Below are positions 17,323-27,419 of a DNA stretch of 64,000 bases, piece by piece. Position numbers and translations under genes: made by a program. The stretch comes from an uncultured Draconibacterium sp. (GTDB taxonomy: Bacteria; Bacteroidota; Bacteroidia; Bacteroidales; Prolixibacteraceae): contig NZ_OY781981.1 in assembly GCF_963677565.1 (NCBI RefSeq), forward strand, positions 2,906,001-2,970,000, in the 5' to 3' direction. The notes beneath the pieces are model-generated. The model was given only the letters and a program-made list of their open reading frames with translations, was not told the origin of the DNA and did no database searches. The first letter of the stretch is position 1. Every line of letters begins with the position of its first letter.

Positions 17323-17688
17323 CTACTCAGTCACTTTTGTGAGTGTCATTTCTCCCGGACCTCCTCCCGGACCTCCGTCAGGCATTTCCATTTTTAACTT
17401 AATTACTTCACCTTCCAGTTTTCCTTTGTTTGGAACGGCTGTTCCCATCATATCAATTTCGAATGAGAATTCGTTGCCGTTCACTTCTCCTTTGAGGATT
17501 TCAATATCTCCCATCGGAGTTGAAATGGAGCCTGTTAATTTTTGACCTTCAACTTTAAAAGTATAGGTCATTTCCATTGTTCCCTGAGGACTTTCAACGG
17601 AAGTTTTCCATTTACCGCCAATTCCTTCAGCATGACTTGCAACAATGGCAAATACAGAAACTAAAACTGTCAATAGTAGTTTTTTCAT
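17323..17688 (-). CDS. Small secreted lipocalin-like protein, unknown function
   Basis: The 121-residue protein has a signal peptide (MKKLLLTVLVSVFAIVASHA) and then a single small beta-rich domain with alternating GKW, TYTFKVEGQKLTGSI and NEFSFEID strands. This pattern is common in Bacteroidota as a short stand-alone domain of unknown function. A glycine-proline-rich segment (DGGPGGGPGE) precedes the last strand. It is a single-gene unit with its own terminator. It could be a small periplasmic ligand-binding barrel; this is only suggested by the strand pattern. Confidence 0.7.
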   Translation of the reverse strand: MKKLLLTVLVSVFAIVASHAEGIGGKWKTSVESPQGTMEMTYTFKVEGQKLTGSISTPMGDIEILKGEVNGNEFSFEIDMMGTAVPNKGKLEGEVIKLKMEMPDGGPGGGPGEMTLTKVTE

Positions 17689-18053
17689 CGTTTTTTAAAT
17701 TTAAATTAGTGTGGTAAAAGTGCTGAATACTAAAATGATAGGATAATAAAATAGAAGAACCGGGCGATTTTATCGACGAATCGGGAAAGTTTACTCCAGG
17801 CGGTTTTTAGTGATAGATGAATTGTACCGTTACTTTTATATGTACAAACAAAATTGAAGAGATATTACTTGTTTTTGTCATATAAAAAATGCTCGCAGTT
17901 GAATTTGTGATCTTTTTTGCTGAAAAACTATCATCCACAACTATCGAATATTTGTATTTTCGTTGCGACCTTAAAATTCTTAAGGTTTATCGTAGTCCGT
18001 TTACAGGCTTTTTTCGTCATTATTATAGTGGAAATACAAAAATCAATAACAAT
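17689..18053. other. 365-bp intergenic region upstream of GH51
   Basis: This holds the divergent control region of the small secreted protein and the arabinofuranosidase. A -7-like octamer (AATATTTG, 17947-17954) lies about 100 bp before the GH51 ATG. A 9-of-13 match to the putative HTCS motif (GAATTTGTGATCT) lies at 17901-17913, but at a different distance from the -7 than in the four clear sites. No gene or RNA structure is seen. Confidence 0.4.
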
Positions 18054-19994
18054 ATGAAGTTTATAGCGATTATTTTTCTGATGGCCATTTGGAGCCAGAG
18101 TTTATTTGCCCAAAAGAATTTTGAAGTACAGGTGGATAAACCCGGAGCGACCGTTCAGCCGGATATGTACGGTGTTTTTTTTGAAGACATAAATTTTGGT
18201 GCTGATGGTGGCCTTTATGCCGAATTAATTAAGAATCGTTCGTTCGAGTTCGATCAACCTTTTGTGGGGTGGCTGCCTTTCGGAAATGTGGATGTGAAAA
18301 ATGAGAATCCATGTTTCGATCGTAATCCAAACTACGTTCGTTTAAACGAAACAGGACTTCGACGTGGCACCGGTCTTGAGAATAATGGTTTCAGAGGAAT
18401 CGGTTTTAAAAAGAACGATACCTATCGTTTCTCGTTTTTTGCCCGCTCGCTGGATGGTGGCGAAAAGAATTTCGCAATTGAATTGGTCAGCTCAAACGAT
18501 GATATTATCGGAAGAGGCGAATTGCTTGTTTCAGGTAACAATTGGGAAAAATACCAGTGTATTATAAAATCAAATGCTACGGATGCAAAAAGCAAAATCC
18601 GTGTGGTATTAAAAACGGCCGGCGAAGTTGACCTGGATCATATTTCAATGTTTCCGACTGAAACCTGGAAAAATCGCGAGAATGGTTTGCGTAAAGATTT
18701 GGCAGAAGCGCTTTACGAGTTAAATCCCGGAGTATTTCGTTTCCCCGGCGGATGTATCATCGAAGGAAATACGCTTGAAACCCGTTACCAGTGGAAAAAC
18801 AGCGTTGGCCCGGTTGAAAATCGCCCGCTAAATGAAAACCGCTGGAACTACACGTTCAAACACCGCTTTTTCCCTGATTATTATCAAACCTACGGAATGG
18901 GTTTTTACGAATACTTTTTGCTGAGTGAAGATTTGGGTGCAGAGCCACTTCCGGTAATTAGCTGTGGTTTGGCGTGTCAGTACGAAAGTCACGAATGTGT
19001 GCCGGTAGGCGATTTGCAACCTTACATCGATGACGCAGTTGACCTGATAGAATTTGCCAACGGAGCCGTTGATTCAAAGTGGGGAAAAGTACGTGCCGAA
19101 ATGGGGCATCCCGAGCCTTTTAACTTAAAATACCTGGCTATTGGGAACGAACAGTGGGGCGAAGGTTACGTAGAGCGTTTGATTCCTTTTATGGAAGTAC
19201 TTCGCGAAAAACATCCTGAGATTAAAATTATTGGAACATCCGGCCCAACTCCTGATGGAGAGAATTTCGATTACCTGTGGCCAAAAATGACAGAATTGGA
19301 AGTTGATTTGGTGGATGAACACTATTATCGCAGTCCGGAGTGGTTTTTAGCAAATGCCGAACGTTACGACAGCTACGACCGCAACGGGCCAAAAGTATTT
19401 GCCGGCGAATTTGCATCGCACCACGAAACCCGCGATAACAATCTACGTGCTGCCATCTCGGAAGCTGCTTTTATGACCGGATTGGAGCGCAACGCTGATA
19501 TCGTTCAACTGGCAACTTACGCACCACTTTTTGCGCATTACGATGCCTGGCAGTGGAAACCCGATATGATTTGGTTTGATAACCTTCAGGTGGTGCGCAC
19601 TCCTAATTACTATGTGCAGCAAATGTATGCGCACAACACCGGAACCAATGTGTTAACTATTACTGCTGACGGTGCGAATATTACCGGGCAAGATAGTCTT
19701 TACGCCAGCGCAGTAATCGATGTAAACACTTCAGAAGTGATTGTAAAAGTGGTAAATGCTTCTGATGAAGTTCAGGATATTAACATCGATTTGAAAGGTT
19801 TGAAGCATTCGATGGAAAAAGCAGAGGTTAAAATTACGTGTTTACACAGCAACCAGCCCGAAGCAATTAATACACGAAAAGCACCAAACACATTAGTGCC
19901 AGCACATTCATCGCTTTGGGCCGAAGAAAGTGGCTTTAAACTTAAGGTGCAGGGAAATGCATTTTATGTGTGCCGTGTAAAGATTAATAAGTAA
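18054..19994 (+). CDS. GH51 alpha-L-arabinofuranosidase
   Basis: The 646-residue secreted enzyme starts with a signal peptide (MKFIAIIFLMAIWSQSLFAQ), then a carbohydrate-binding-like beta domain (about residues 80-200), a TIM barrel and a C-terminal beta domain. The acid/base is E366 in AIGNEQWG, and the nucleophile is probably E452 in FAGEFASHH. It should cleave terminal alpha-L-arabinofuranosyl units. The frame is open to an ATG at 17889, but that extension has no family similarity, would bury the signal peptide and lies upstream of the predicted transcription start, so 18054 was chosen. The tandem GH43 gene follows 31 bp later. Confidence 0.93.
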   Translation: MKFIAIIFLMAIWSQSLFAQKNFEVQVDKPGATVQPDMYGVFFEDINFGADGGLYAELIKNRSFEFDQPFVGWLPFGNVDVKNENPCFDRNPNYVRLNETGLRRGTGLENNGFRGIGFKKNDTYRFSFFARSLDGGEKNFAIELVSSNDDIIGRGELLVSGNNWEKYQCIIKSNATDAKSKIRVVLKTAGEVDLDHISMFPTETWKNRENGLRKDLAEALYELNPGVFRFPGGCIIEGNTLETRYQWKNSVGPVENRPLNENRWNYTFKHRFFPDYYQTYGMGFYEYFLLSEDLGAEPLPVISCGLACQYESHECVPVGDLQPYIDDAVDLIEFANGAVDSKWGKVRAEMGHPEPFNLKYLAIGNEQWGEGYVERLIPFMEVLREKHPEIKIIGTSGPTPDGENFDYLWPKMTELEVDLVDEHYYRSPEWFLANAERYDSYDRNGPKVFAGEFASHHETRDNNLRAAISEAAFMTGLERNADIVQLATYAPLFAHYDAWQWKPDMIWFDNLQVVRTPNYYVQQMYAHNTGTNVLTITADGANITGQDSLYASAVIDVNTSEVIVKVVNASDEVQDINIDLKGLKHSMEKAEVKITCLHSNQPEAINTRKAPNTLVPAHSSLWAEESGFKLKVQGNAFYVCRVKINK

Positions 19995-20025
19995 AAATAC
20001 TACTTCAATTCAATACAATAACTTG

Positions 20026-22161
20026 ATGAGACGCAATAAAAATTTACAGTTGTTAGCACTATTCTTTTTGGTATTCTTTTCAGCTTGTAGTACATCTGAG
20101 AATTACGAAGCCTATTTGTTTACCTACTTTACCGGAAACGGTCCGGGCGAGGAGTCGATTCGTTTTGCCGTTAGTGAGGATGGTTATAATTACCGGGCTT
20201 TAAACAATAATCAGCCGGTTTTGGATAATGACGATATTTGCTCAACCGGTGGGGTGCGCGATCCGCATATTTTGCGTGGCGAAGATGGTAATTTTTATAT
20301 GGTGGTTACTGATTTATATGTAACCGATATGGGCTGGAAAAACTACGCTATGGTTTTATTAAAATCAGACGATCTGATCAACTGGAAATCGTCAGTCGTG
20401 AATATTCCTGAAGCTTTCCCTGAACAGTTTGGCGATGTTTGGCGTGTTTGGGCACCGCAAACCATTTATGATGAGGATGCCGGAAAATACATGGTCTATT
20501 TCTCGATGAAACAGAACGACGATCCGGACATTATCTATTACGCTTATGCAAACGATGATTTTACGGCTTTGGAAGCTGCACCGCAACAATTGTTGTTCAG
20601 CCCCACTGGCAATGCCTGTATCGACGCCGATATTATTAAAAAGGATGGGAAATTTTATATGTTCCATAAATCGGAAAGTGGTGAGCCGGGAATTAAACTG
20701 GCCATTTCAGAAAAACTGACAGAAGGCTATGAATATCCAACATTGAAGCGTGTAGATAAAGAGACTGAGGCTGTGGAAGGATCAGGCGTTTTTAAACTGA
20801 ACAATTCTAACGATTGGATTTTGATGTATGATGTATATGGACTGGGCCGCTACCAGTTTACAAAAAGTGCCGACCTGCAGCATTTTGAGGTGATTGACGA
20901 AGCCATTTCAATGAATTTTCATCCACGCCACGGAACAGTGTTGCCGATTACCAAAACCGAATTGAAACGTTTGATCGCTAAATGGGGAAAAATGAATGAT
21001 CCCTTGGCAGAAGCTACTGCTGACGGGTTGAAAAAACAAAATGTAAATATCGACAGCGAGAAAAGAACGATTCGTTTTCCGGTAAAAAAGGGTGTTGACA
21101 TTGCTGCTTTTGATCCGCAGTTTAAAACATTCACCGGTGTAAGTGTTACGCCAACCGGTCCTCAGGATTTTTCAAACGGATCGGTTCAATACACCATCGA
21201 AATGGAAGGAGTTGGCAAGCAGACATACAGCGCCATTGTATCGGAAGATCATAACCCGGTTTTGGATGGTTTTTATGCCGATCCGGATGTATTGTACTCC
21301 GAAAAAACAGGCAAGTACTACATCTACCCAACCAGCGACGGTTTTCACAATTGGGGCGGTTACTACTTTAAAACATTTTCGTCAGAAAATCTGGTTGACT
21401 GGAAGGATGAGGGGATTATTCTGAATTTGCGAAAAGATGTAAGCTGGGCCGATCATAATGCCTGGGCGCCTTGCATTATAGAGAAGAAAATTGATGGCAA
21501 GTTCAAGTACTTTTTTTATTTCTGTGGGCGACAGAAAATTGGCGTTGCAGTTGCCGACAATCCGGAAGGCCCGTTTGTTGACAGCGGCGAGCCATTAATT
21601 AACTGGAAACCGGATGGAATAAAAGGAGGACAGGAAATTGATCCGGATGTGTTTACTGATCCGGAATCCGGCAAAAGTTACCTTTACTGGGGTAACGGTT
21701 ATTTGGCCGCTGCGGAGCTGAACGATGATATGGTATCGATAAAAAAGGAGACGCTAAAAATTATGACGCCGGATAATACTTTTCGCGAAGGCATTTATGT
21801 GATTTACCGCAAAGGGACTTTCTATTTTATGTGGGCAGAAGACGATACCCGCAGTCCGAATTACAAAGTGCGTTATGCAACCGGTGATTCGCCATTGGGA
21901 GAACTTACCATCCCTGAAAATAATATTGTAATCCAAAAAGACCTTGAAAAAGGAATTCTGGCAACCGGGCATAATTCGGCCATTCAGATTCCCGGAAAAG
22001 ACGAGTGGTATTTGGTGTATCATCGTTTTACTTACCCAAAAGGAAAAGATATGGGCTACCGTGCCGGTTTTAACCGCGAGGTTTGTATCGATAAATTGGA
22101 ATTCGATGCTGACGGTAAAATAAAAGAAGTAAAACCTACTTTGGGAGGAATTAGCAGATAA
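20026..22161 (+). CDS. Tandem GH43-GH43 lipoprotein, probable arabinofuranosidase
   Basis: This 711-residue lipoprotein (lipobox FFSAC, about residue 21) contains two five-blade GH43 propellers. In the first (about residues 25-310) the base aspartate lies in GGVRDPHIL and the likely acid glutamate in VEGSGVF. In the second (about 410-690) they lie in DGFYADPDVL and FREGIYV, with a further aspartate in GGQEIDPDVF. Both domains therefore look catalytically competent. GH43 enzymes act on alpha-L-arabinofuranosides or beta-xylosides; the arabinose context favours the former. A TTG three bases upstream gives an alternative start. It is co-transcribed with the GH51 gene and followed by a strong terminator. 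Confidence 0.9.
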   Translation: MRRNKNLQLLALFFLVFFSACSTSENYEAYLFTYFTGNGPGEESIRFAVSEDGYNYRALNNNQPVLDNDDICSTGGVRDPHILRGEDGNFYMVVTDLYVTDMGWKNYAMVLLKSDDLINWKSSVVNIPEAFPEQFGDVWRVWAPQTIYDEDAGKYMVYFSMKQNDDPDIIYYAYANDDFTALEAAPQQLLFSPTGNACIDADIIKKDGKFYMFHKSESGEPGIKLAISEKLTEGYEYPTLKRVDKETEAVEGSGVFKLNNSNDWILMYDVYGLGRYQFTKSADLQHFEVIDEAISMNFHPRHGTVLPITKTELKRLIAKWGKMNDPLAEATADGLKKQNVNIDSEKRTIRFPVKKGVDIAAFDPQFKTFTGVSVTPTGPQDFSNGSVQYTIEMEGVGKQTYSAIVSEDHNPVLDGFYADPDVLYSEKTGKYYIYPTSDGFHNWGGYYFKTFSSENLVDWKDEGIILNLRKDVSWADHNAWAPCIIEKKIDGKFKYFFYFCGRQKIGVAVADNPEGPFVDSGEPLINWKPDGIKGGQEIDPDVFTDPESGKSYLYWGNGYLAAAELNDDMVSIKKETLKIMTPDNTFREGIYVIYRKGTFYFMWAEDDTRSPNYKVRYATGDSPLGELTIPENNIVIQKDLEKGILATGHNSAIQIPGKDEWYLVYHRFTYPKGKDMGYRAGFNREVCIDKLEFDADGKIKEVKPTLGGISR

Positions 22162-22181
22162 TATATTTTAATAACTTTATG

Positions 22182-22220
22182 AAAAGCAGAATTTGGTTCG
22201 AAACTGGATTCTGCTTTTTT
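22182..22220 (+). terminator. Terminator of the GH51-GH43 operon
   Basis: AAAAGCAGAAT and ATTCTGCTTTT form an 11-bp stem with a 15-nt loop, followed by TTTTT. It lies about 20 bp after the GH43 stop. Confidence 0.85.
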
Positions 22221-22347
22221 TATGAAAAATTCATCAGTTTTTTAGTTCAAACCGTGTTTTACGTATGTTCATTTAAATCTTTTTCTGTAAAATAAAATTA
22301 CTTGTCGAAGAAGCATGAGAATTGTTAGTATAATAGGATTCAACTTG

Positions 22348-22381
22348 ACATATGTGATACTTTGATGGACAATAGTGATAG
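22348..22381 (+). promoter_or_regulatory. Putative HTCS operator upstream of susC1
   Basis: Two direct copies, ACATATGTGATAC (22348-22360) and ACAATAGTGATAG (22369-22381), are 21 bp apart from start to start. The proximal copy ends 21 nt before the -7 element TATCTTTG. The same arrangement recurs at 31717 and 54210, with a single copy at 27426. A direct repeat at two helical turns fits an AraC-type HTH dimer such as the one at the HTCS C-terminus. Confidence 0.65.
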
Positions 22382-22402
22382 TCAAAATACTTCCTGTGGG
22401 GT

Positions 22403-22410
22403 TATCTTTG
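22403..22410 (+). promoter_or_regulatory. -7 promoter element of susC1
   Basis: TATCTTTG matches TAnnTTTG exactly. Transcription would start near 22416, giving a leader of about 260 nt. No TTTG is present at the normal -33 distance, as expected for an activator-dependent promoter. Confidence 0.55.
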
Positions 22411-22675
22411 TTTTTGTAAGATGTTGGAATTCAGTATTTAAACTGAGTTTTGATCTGGAGGGTGGTCTTGTTCTACAATTGAACAAAAGTACAAGAACCT
22501 AAAATACTAACTAATAAACAAACTCGTCACGTGCTATGAATCAAACTAAAACTATTCCATTGCAATCCCTGAATCTATTATTCGGCAATTAAATTTCCAA
22601 TTTAATATTAGAGAACAAATCAAGTGGCGGTGAATATTCATCGTCCGGTAAATTTTTAAACTTAAAACATGTGAA

Positions 22676-25645
22676 ATGAAATCAATTCTATTGAAAAAAA
22701 CACAAACGCTTTTCTGTGTTTTATTATTGGCTTTAAGTCCGATGCTGGTATTCGGGCAGTCGGTAAAAATAACAGGAACAGTAAGTGATTCTGATGGGAA
22801 CACAATTCCCGGAGCCACAGTCGTAGTGCAAGGTACTACAAATGGTACGGCCACCGATATTGATGGCAAGTTTGTATTAAATGCAAGCGAAGGTGATGTA
22901 CTTCAGGTTTCTTATATCGGATTTAAAACACAACAGATTGAATTAGGCGTAGAAACCAACATTAATGTAGTGCTGGAGCTTGATGCAATTGGTATTGAAG
23001 AGGTTGTTGCTATTGGTTACGGTACGGTAAAAAAAGCTGATGTTACCAGTGCTGTTTCAACTGTAAAATCGGAAGATTTTATAAAAGGAGCCGTAAAAGA
23101 CGCTGCTCAATTAGTACAAGGTAAAGTTGCAGGTTTAACCGTGTCGTTGCCAACAGGTAACCCAACCGAAGGTGCCCAAATTATGTTGCGTGGTGTTTCG
23201 TCGTTGAATGGTGGTACTGCACCGCTGGTTCTTATTGATGGAATTCCAGGTAACCTTGAGACCATCGCTCCGGAAGATATTGAATCTGTAGATGTCCTGA
23301 AAGATGGATCGGCAACTGCAATTTACGGTACTCGTGGTACAAATGGTGTAATCATTATTACCACCAAATCGGGTGCTAACGAAATGGAGCCTACAATCGA
23401 GTACTCTGGTTATGTGTCTTTGGCACAAATCAGTAAAAAACTCGATTTTCTTAACGCAACTGAGTTAAGAGAGAAGTGGGATGAAGGCTATACGTTTACA
23501 GGTGCAAATTTTGAGGACTACGGGTCGGATACCGATTGGTTGGACGAAATTACCCGTGATGCAGTGAGCCATGTGCATAACCTGATTTTTAGAGGTGGTA
23601 GTAAAAATACCAACCTTACTGCGTCGTTGAACTACAAAAACAACCAAGGTATTTTCATGAATTCCGACAATGAAAAATATACCGGAAGGATCGATGTTAA
23701 CCACAGTATGTTTGATAATAAACTGAAAGCAAACATCGGTATTATTGCCAGCGAGCAAAAATTCTGGACCGGCGGTGACGGCTATAGTTTTAACAACTAT
23801 GTTTATCGTCAGGCAATTATTCGTAACCCAACCGAGCCGGTTATGAACGAAGATGGAAGCTGGTTTGAAAGAGATGTATATTTCTATGATAACCCAGTTG
23901 GATACATTAAAGAATCTCAAGGAGAAAACCGTTATCGTAATATGCGTTTTACAGGTAGTTTGGTATATTCTCCAATTGCCGATCTTGATATTAAAGGTTT
24001 ATATGCAAGAAAAGGAAATTCGAATATACGCGGATTTTACCAAACACACGATCACGTTTCAACCACTAAATATGGTTCGGATGGTTATGCATCGCGCGGT
24101 ACTGATGATTATGTTGGAAACTATGCTGAAATTTCAGCAAGTTACAAAAAGACAATAGGAGATCATCGTATTACTGGATTGGCAGGTTATAACTACGAAG
24201 ACAACGTATACGAAGGATTTTGGGTAAATAATAAATACTTCCCAACTGATTCATACACTTATAATAATATCGGAATTGGTCAAGGACTACCTGAAGGTGA
24301 AGCTGGAATTGGTAGTACCAAGTATTCAGACAAACTAATTGCATTGTTTGCTAGGGTCGGTTATAACTATGCCGACAAATACCTGTTAATGGCAAGTTTA
24401 CGTCGCGAAGGTTCATCTCGTTTTGGTGAAAACCATAAATGGGGTTATTTCCCGGGTGTGTCTGCCGGATGGCGTATTAATGAAGAGAGCTTTATGGAAA
24501 GTGTATCGTGGGTTGATAATCTTAAACTGCGTGCAGGTTTTGGTGTAACCGGTATTAACGCCGGTAACAACTATCAGTCGTTGAGTAGTTTGAATTACGA
24601 CAGTTATTTCCTTTACAACGGTACATGGATGAGAGAACTTATTCCTGCCCGTAATGCCAACCCTGATTTAAGATGGGAGAAAAAAGAAGAGTTCAACATC
24701 GGTCTTGATTTTGATTTATTTGGTGGCCGCGTTGGTGGTGCATTGGATTACTACAGTCGTAAAACAAAAGATGCATTGTGGAACTATGATGTACCTGTTC
24801 CTCCATACTTATATGGCAGCATTATGGCTAACGTTGGTGTTATTCAGAACAAAGGTTTCGAGGCGCTAATTAACGTGGTTCCAGTTCAAACTCAGAATTT
24901 CGAGTGGAACGCAAACCTTACTTATTCTACCAACTCAAACAAATTGGTTTCTTTATCAAACGATCAGTTCCAAACAACAAACGACTTCTTCTATGCTGGT
25001 TATACCGGCGAGCCTATTCAAATTGAAACTCACCGTCTTGAAATCGGTGATGAAATTGGTAATTTCTACGGTTTAAGAAGTGTTGATATAACAGATGATG
25101 GTATTTGGTTAATTGAAACTCCTGAGGGTGATATCATTCCTGCCACTGAGTCGTCGACTGCCGATCGTCAGGTGCTCGGAAATGGTTTGCCAAAGCATTA
25201 CATGAGCTGGAATAACAATTTCAGGTACAAAAACTGGGAATTAAATATGAACTTAAGAGGTGCGTTCGGTTACCAGATTCTGAACTTCCAGCGTATGTTC
25301 TACGAAAATCCAACAATTGGCTACAATACACTCGATTCAGCCTACGATAAAGTTTACGGAAAAGCGGTGCTTTCTGATGTGCAGCGTTTTGTAAGCTACT
25401 ATGTTGAAGATGGCGACTTTATTAAACTTGATAACGTTACTTTGAGTTATAACTTCAACGTAAGAAACAGTAAGGTATTCAAGAATTTGCGCGTTTATGC
25501 CTCTGGTATGAACCTGGCAACAATTACAAGTTACAAAGGAATTGATCCGGAAGTAAACCGCATTGGTTTGTCGCCGGGTAACGACGACAGGGATCAATAC
25601 CCAACAACAAGGACATACACATTTGGTGTTAATGTAACCTTTTAA
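22676..25645 (+). CDS. SusC-like TonB-dependent transporter 1
   Basis: The 989-residue protein has a signal peptide ending at VFGQ, a carboxypeptidase-D regulatory-like domain (about residues 27-110, ending VVLELDAIGIEEVVAIGYGT), a plug (about 115-240) with VDVLKDGSATAIYGTRG and a 22-strand barrel with the C-terminal VNVTF. It imports oligosaccharides across the outer membrane with its SusD partner, which follows 34 bp later. Clearly paralogous to the second SusC at 32036, but the barrels differ, which suggests different ligands or sizes. Confidence 0.96.
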   Translation: MKSILLKKTQTLFCVLLLALSPMLVFGQSVKITGTVSDSDGNTIPGATVVVQGTTNGTATDIDGKFVLNASEGDVLQVSYIGFKTQQIELGVETNINVVLELDAIGIEEVVAIGYGTVKKADVTSAVSTVKSEDFIKGAVKDAAQLVQGKVAGLTVSLPTGNPTEGAQIMLRGVSSLNGGTAPLVLIDGIPGNLETIAPEDIESVDVLKDGSATAIYGTRGTNGVIIITTKSGANEMEPTIEYSGYVSLAQISKKLDFLNATELREKWDEGYTFTGANFEDYGSDTDWLDEITRDAVSHVHNLIFRGGSKNTNLTASLNYKNNQGIFMNSDNEKYTGRIDVNHSMFDNKLKANIGIIASEQKFWTGGDGYSFNNYVYRQAIIRNPTEPVMNEDGSWFERDVYFYDNPVGYIKESQGENRYRNMRFTGSLVYSPIADLDIKGLYARKGNSNIRGFYQTHDHVSTTKYGSDGYASRGTDDYVGNYAEISASYKKTIGDHRITGLAGYNYEDNVYEGFWVNNKYFPTDSYTYNNIGIGQGLPEGEAGIGSTKYSDKLIALFARVGYNYADKYLLMASLRREGSSRFGENHKWGYFPGVSAGWRINEESFMESVSWVDNLKLRAGFGVTGINAGNNYQSLSSLNYDSYFLYNGTWMRELIPARNANPDLRWEKKEEFNIGLDFDLFGGRVGGALDYYSRKTKDALWNYDVPVPPYLYGSIMANVGVIQNKGFEALINVVPVQTQNFEWNANLTYSTNSNKLVSLSNDQFQTTNDFFYAGYTGEPIQIETHRLEIGDEIGNFYGLRSVDITDDGIWLIETPEGDIIPATESSTADRQVLGNGLPKHYMSWNNNFRYKNWELNMNLRGAFGYQILNFQRMFYENPTIGYNTLDSAYDKVYGKAVLSDVQRFVSYYVEDGDFIKLDNVTLSYNFNVRNSKVFKNLRVYASGMNLATITSYKGIDPEVNRIGLSPGNDDRDQYPTTRTYTFGVNVTF

Positions 25646-25679
25646 TTATTCGGAGTTGTAAATTATAAAAACAGGAAAA

Positions 25680-27278
25680 ATGAATTTCAAAAACTATATA
25701 AGACGAATAGCGGGATATACCGCTGCTGTAGTTGGGATTTTAGCCTTGCTAACTACAGGAGGATGTTTTAATCTTGATGAAGAAGTTTTTTCAGAAATTA
25801 CCGAAGAATCCTTTACAGCTTCGGAGTCTGATATTGTTGCCCTAATGGCGTCTGGTTATACACCATTACGTTACATTATGGGATGGCAGGGCTTGTTTGA
25901 TGTGCAGGAAGAGCCTGCAGATATGTTTGTTACACCAACCCGCCCAAACGGTTGGGACGATGGTGGTACGTACAAAAGAATGCACTTTCATACCTGGAAC
26001 AACCTGCAGTGGCAACCACGTAATACATGGATTAATTGTTACGATGGTATAAATAACGTTAACCGTGTAATTCTGCAAATTGAATCAGGGTCGTTACCAT
26101 TGGAAGAAGGACAGGCCGAGCCAATTATTGCCGAAATGAGAGCATTGCGTGCACTTTGGTATTCAATCCTTGTTGATACGCATGGAAACGTGCCTTTGAT
26201 CACCAAATTTAGCGACGAAATTCCGGAGCAAAAAAGCAGAAGCGAAATTTATGAATTTATCGTTTCCGAGTTGAATGAAGTAATTCCAGAATTGTCGGAA
26301 GATGTTGATCAGTCAACTTACGGACGATTGACCAAGTGGGGTGCTTTACAATTGCTGGCACGTGTTTACCTGAATGCCGAAGTTTATAAAGGATCGGCAG
26401 AATGGGATAAATGTATCGAAGCATGTAATCAAATCATTAGCAGCGGAAAATATACCATGGATGCGAGTTACAGAAATATTTTCAGTGCAAATAACGAAGG
26501 TTCTCCTGAAATAGTTTTTGCCGTTCCTTACGATAATATCTACGGAACAGGCTGGAATGCACATATGAAAATGTTGTTGCCAAATCACCGATATGTATTT
26601 AATATGACTTCTCAGCCATGGGGAGGATCAAGTTGTAATCCACAGTTTATAAACAGCTACGATGAGGATGATAACCGTTTGGAAGATAGTTGGTTAATCG
26701 GCGACCAGATAAGTGCTTCCGATGGCAGTGTAATTATGACATTGGTAAACGAAATGCCAAGTATTTATTACTGTGAGTTTGAACAGGGATACCGTTGTCA
26801 GAAATACGAAATAGAATTGGGATGTCAGTCAAACATGAGTAATGACTTACCATATTTCCGTTATACCGATGTGTTAATGATGAAAGCCGAGTGTTTATTG
26901 CGCACCGGAAAAAGCGATGAAGCTGCCGAGCTGGTATCAGAAGTTCGTTCACGTTCGTTCGACGATCCTTCAAAAGCTACAGTAACCGGCGAAGAACTAC
27001 TTGGAAATACAACTGTACAATATGGTACTTTGGCCGAAGACGGAAGTATTGATGATCCGGGTGATCAAACTCCGGTTCAGTATGGTCGCTTCCTGGATGA
27101 ATTAGGTTGGGAATTCGCAGCCGAGTTCCGCCGCAGAACAGACATGATACGCTTTGGAGTTTACCAAACAAAAAGCTGGTACAATCATACGCCACAAGGT
27201 GATTATACTACTTTGTTCCCGATTGGTGAATCGGAATTGAATACCAACCCTAATCTGGTTCAAAACCCTGGATATTAA
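25680..27278 (+). CDS. SusD-like surface glycan-binding lipoprotein 1
   Basis: This 532-residue lipoprotein (lipobox TTGGC, about residue 29, followed by FNLDEEVF, an acidic surface-export signal) has the SusD alpha-helical fold with TPR-like helices and the C-terminal signature WEFAAEFRRRTDMIRFGVY. It caps the SusC1 barrel and delivers glycan to it. A strong terminator follows, closing the susC1-susD1 unit. Confidence 0.95.
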   Translation: MNFKNYIRRIAGYTAAVVGILALLTTGGCFNLDEEVFSEITEESFTASESDIVALMASGYTPLRYIMGWQGLFDVQEEPADMFVTPTRPNGWDDGGTYKRMHFHTWNNLQWQPRNTWINCYDGINNVNRVILQIESGSLPLEEGQAEPIIAEMRALRALWYSILVDTHGNVPLITKFSDEIPEQKSRSEIYEFIVSELNEVIPELSEDVDQSTYGRLTKWGALQLLARVYLNAEVYKGSAEWDKCIEACNQIISSGKYTMDASYRNIFSANNEGSPEIVFAVPYDNIYGTGWNAHMKMLLPNHRYVFNMTSQPWGGSSCNPQFINSYDEDDNRLEDSWLIGDQISASDGSVIMTLVNEMPSIYYCEFEQGYRCQKYEIELGCQSNMSNDLPYFRYTDVLMMKAECLLRTGKSDEAAELVSEVRSRSFDDPSKATVTGEELLGNTTVQYGTLAEDGSIDDPGDQTPVQYGRFLDELGWEFAAEFRRRTDMIRFGVYQTKSWYNHTPQGDYTTLFPIGESELNTNPNLVQNPGY

Positions 27279-27310
27279 TTTCACCTCGTTTTTTAGTTTA
27301 ATTTGATATT

Positions 27311-27352
27311 AAGGGCCGATAAAAAGTTGTAAAACTTTTGTCGGCCCTTTTT
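27311..27352 (+). terminator. Terminator after susD1
   Basis: A stem of about 17 bp, built on AAGGGCCGA/TCGGCCCTT and extended by AAAAGTT/AACTTTT with one bulge, has a GTAA loop and is followed by TTTTT. This is the strongest terminator of the window. Confidence 0.92.
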
Positions 27353-27419
27353 CAATTGTTCAGTTCACTTTGCCTTGTTTTTCTTTCTAATGGGTTTAAA
27401 TTGCATATATATTTAAGTT

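Larger units (their letters stand above)
22162..22675. other. 514-bp intergenic region with susC1 promoter and leader
   Basis: From left to right it holds the terminator of the GH51-GH43 operon, the direct-repeat operator (22348-22381), a -7 element (22403-22410) and a leader of about 260 nt before the susC1 ATG. The leader contains an AT-rich 8-bp hairpin (ATTAAATT/AATTTAAT, 22588-22606). The ORFs seen on either strand here are too short and unlike any family. Confidence 0.6.

Noticed and set aside
17901..17934. Copy of the HTCS motif upstream of GH51
   Set aside because: GAATTTGTGATCT matches only 9 of 13, has the wrong bases at the invariant ACA, lacks a good partner 21 bp downstream and is 33 nt from the -7-like element. 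It may still be a weak site but was not counted.
17889..18053. N-terminal extension of the GH51 frame starting at 17889
   Set aside because: It has no recognisable domain, would mask the signal peptide starting at 18054, and lies upstream of the probable transcription start near 17960.
22348..22381. Crp-type interpretation of the motif (TGTGA half-sites)
   Set aside because: Several copies contain TGTGA, but they lie in direct, not inverted, orientation with a 21-bp period, which does not suit a Crp dimer.
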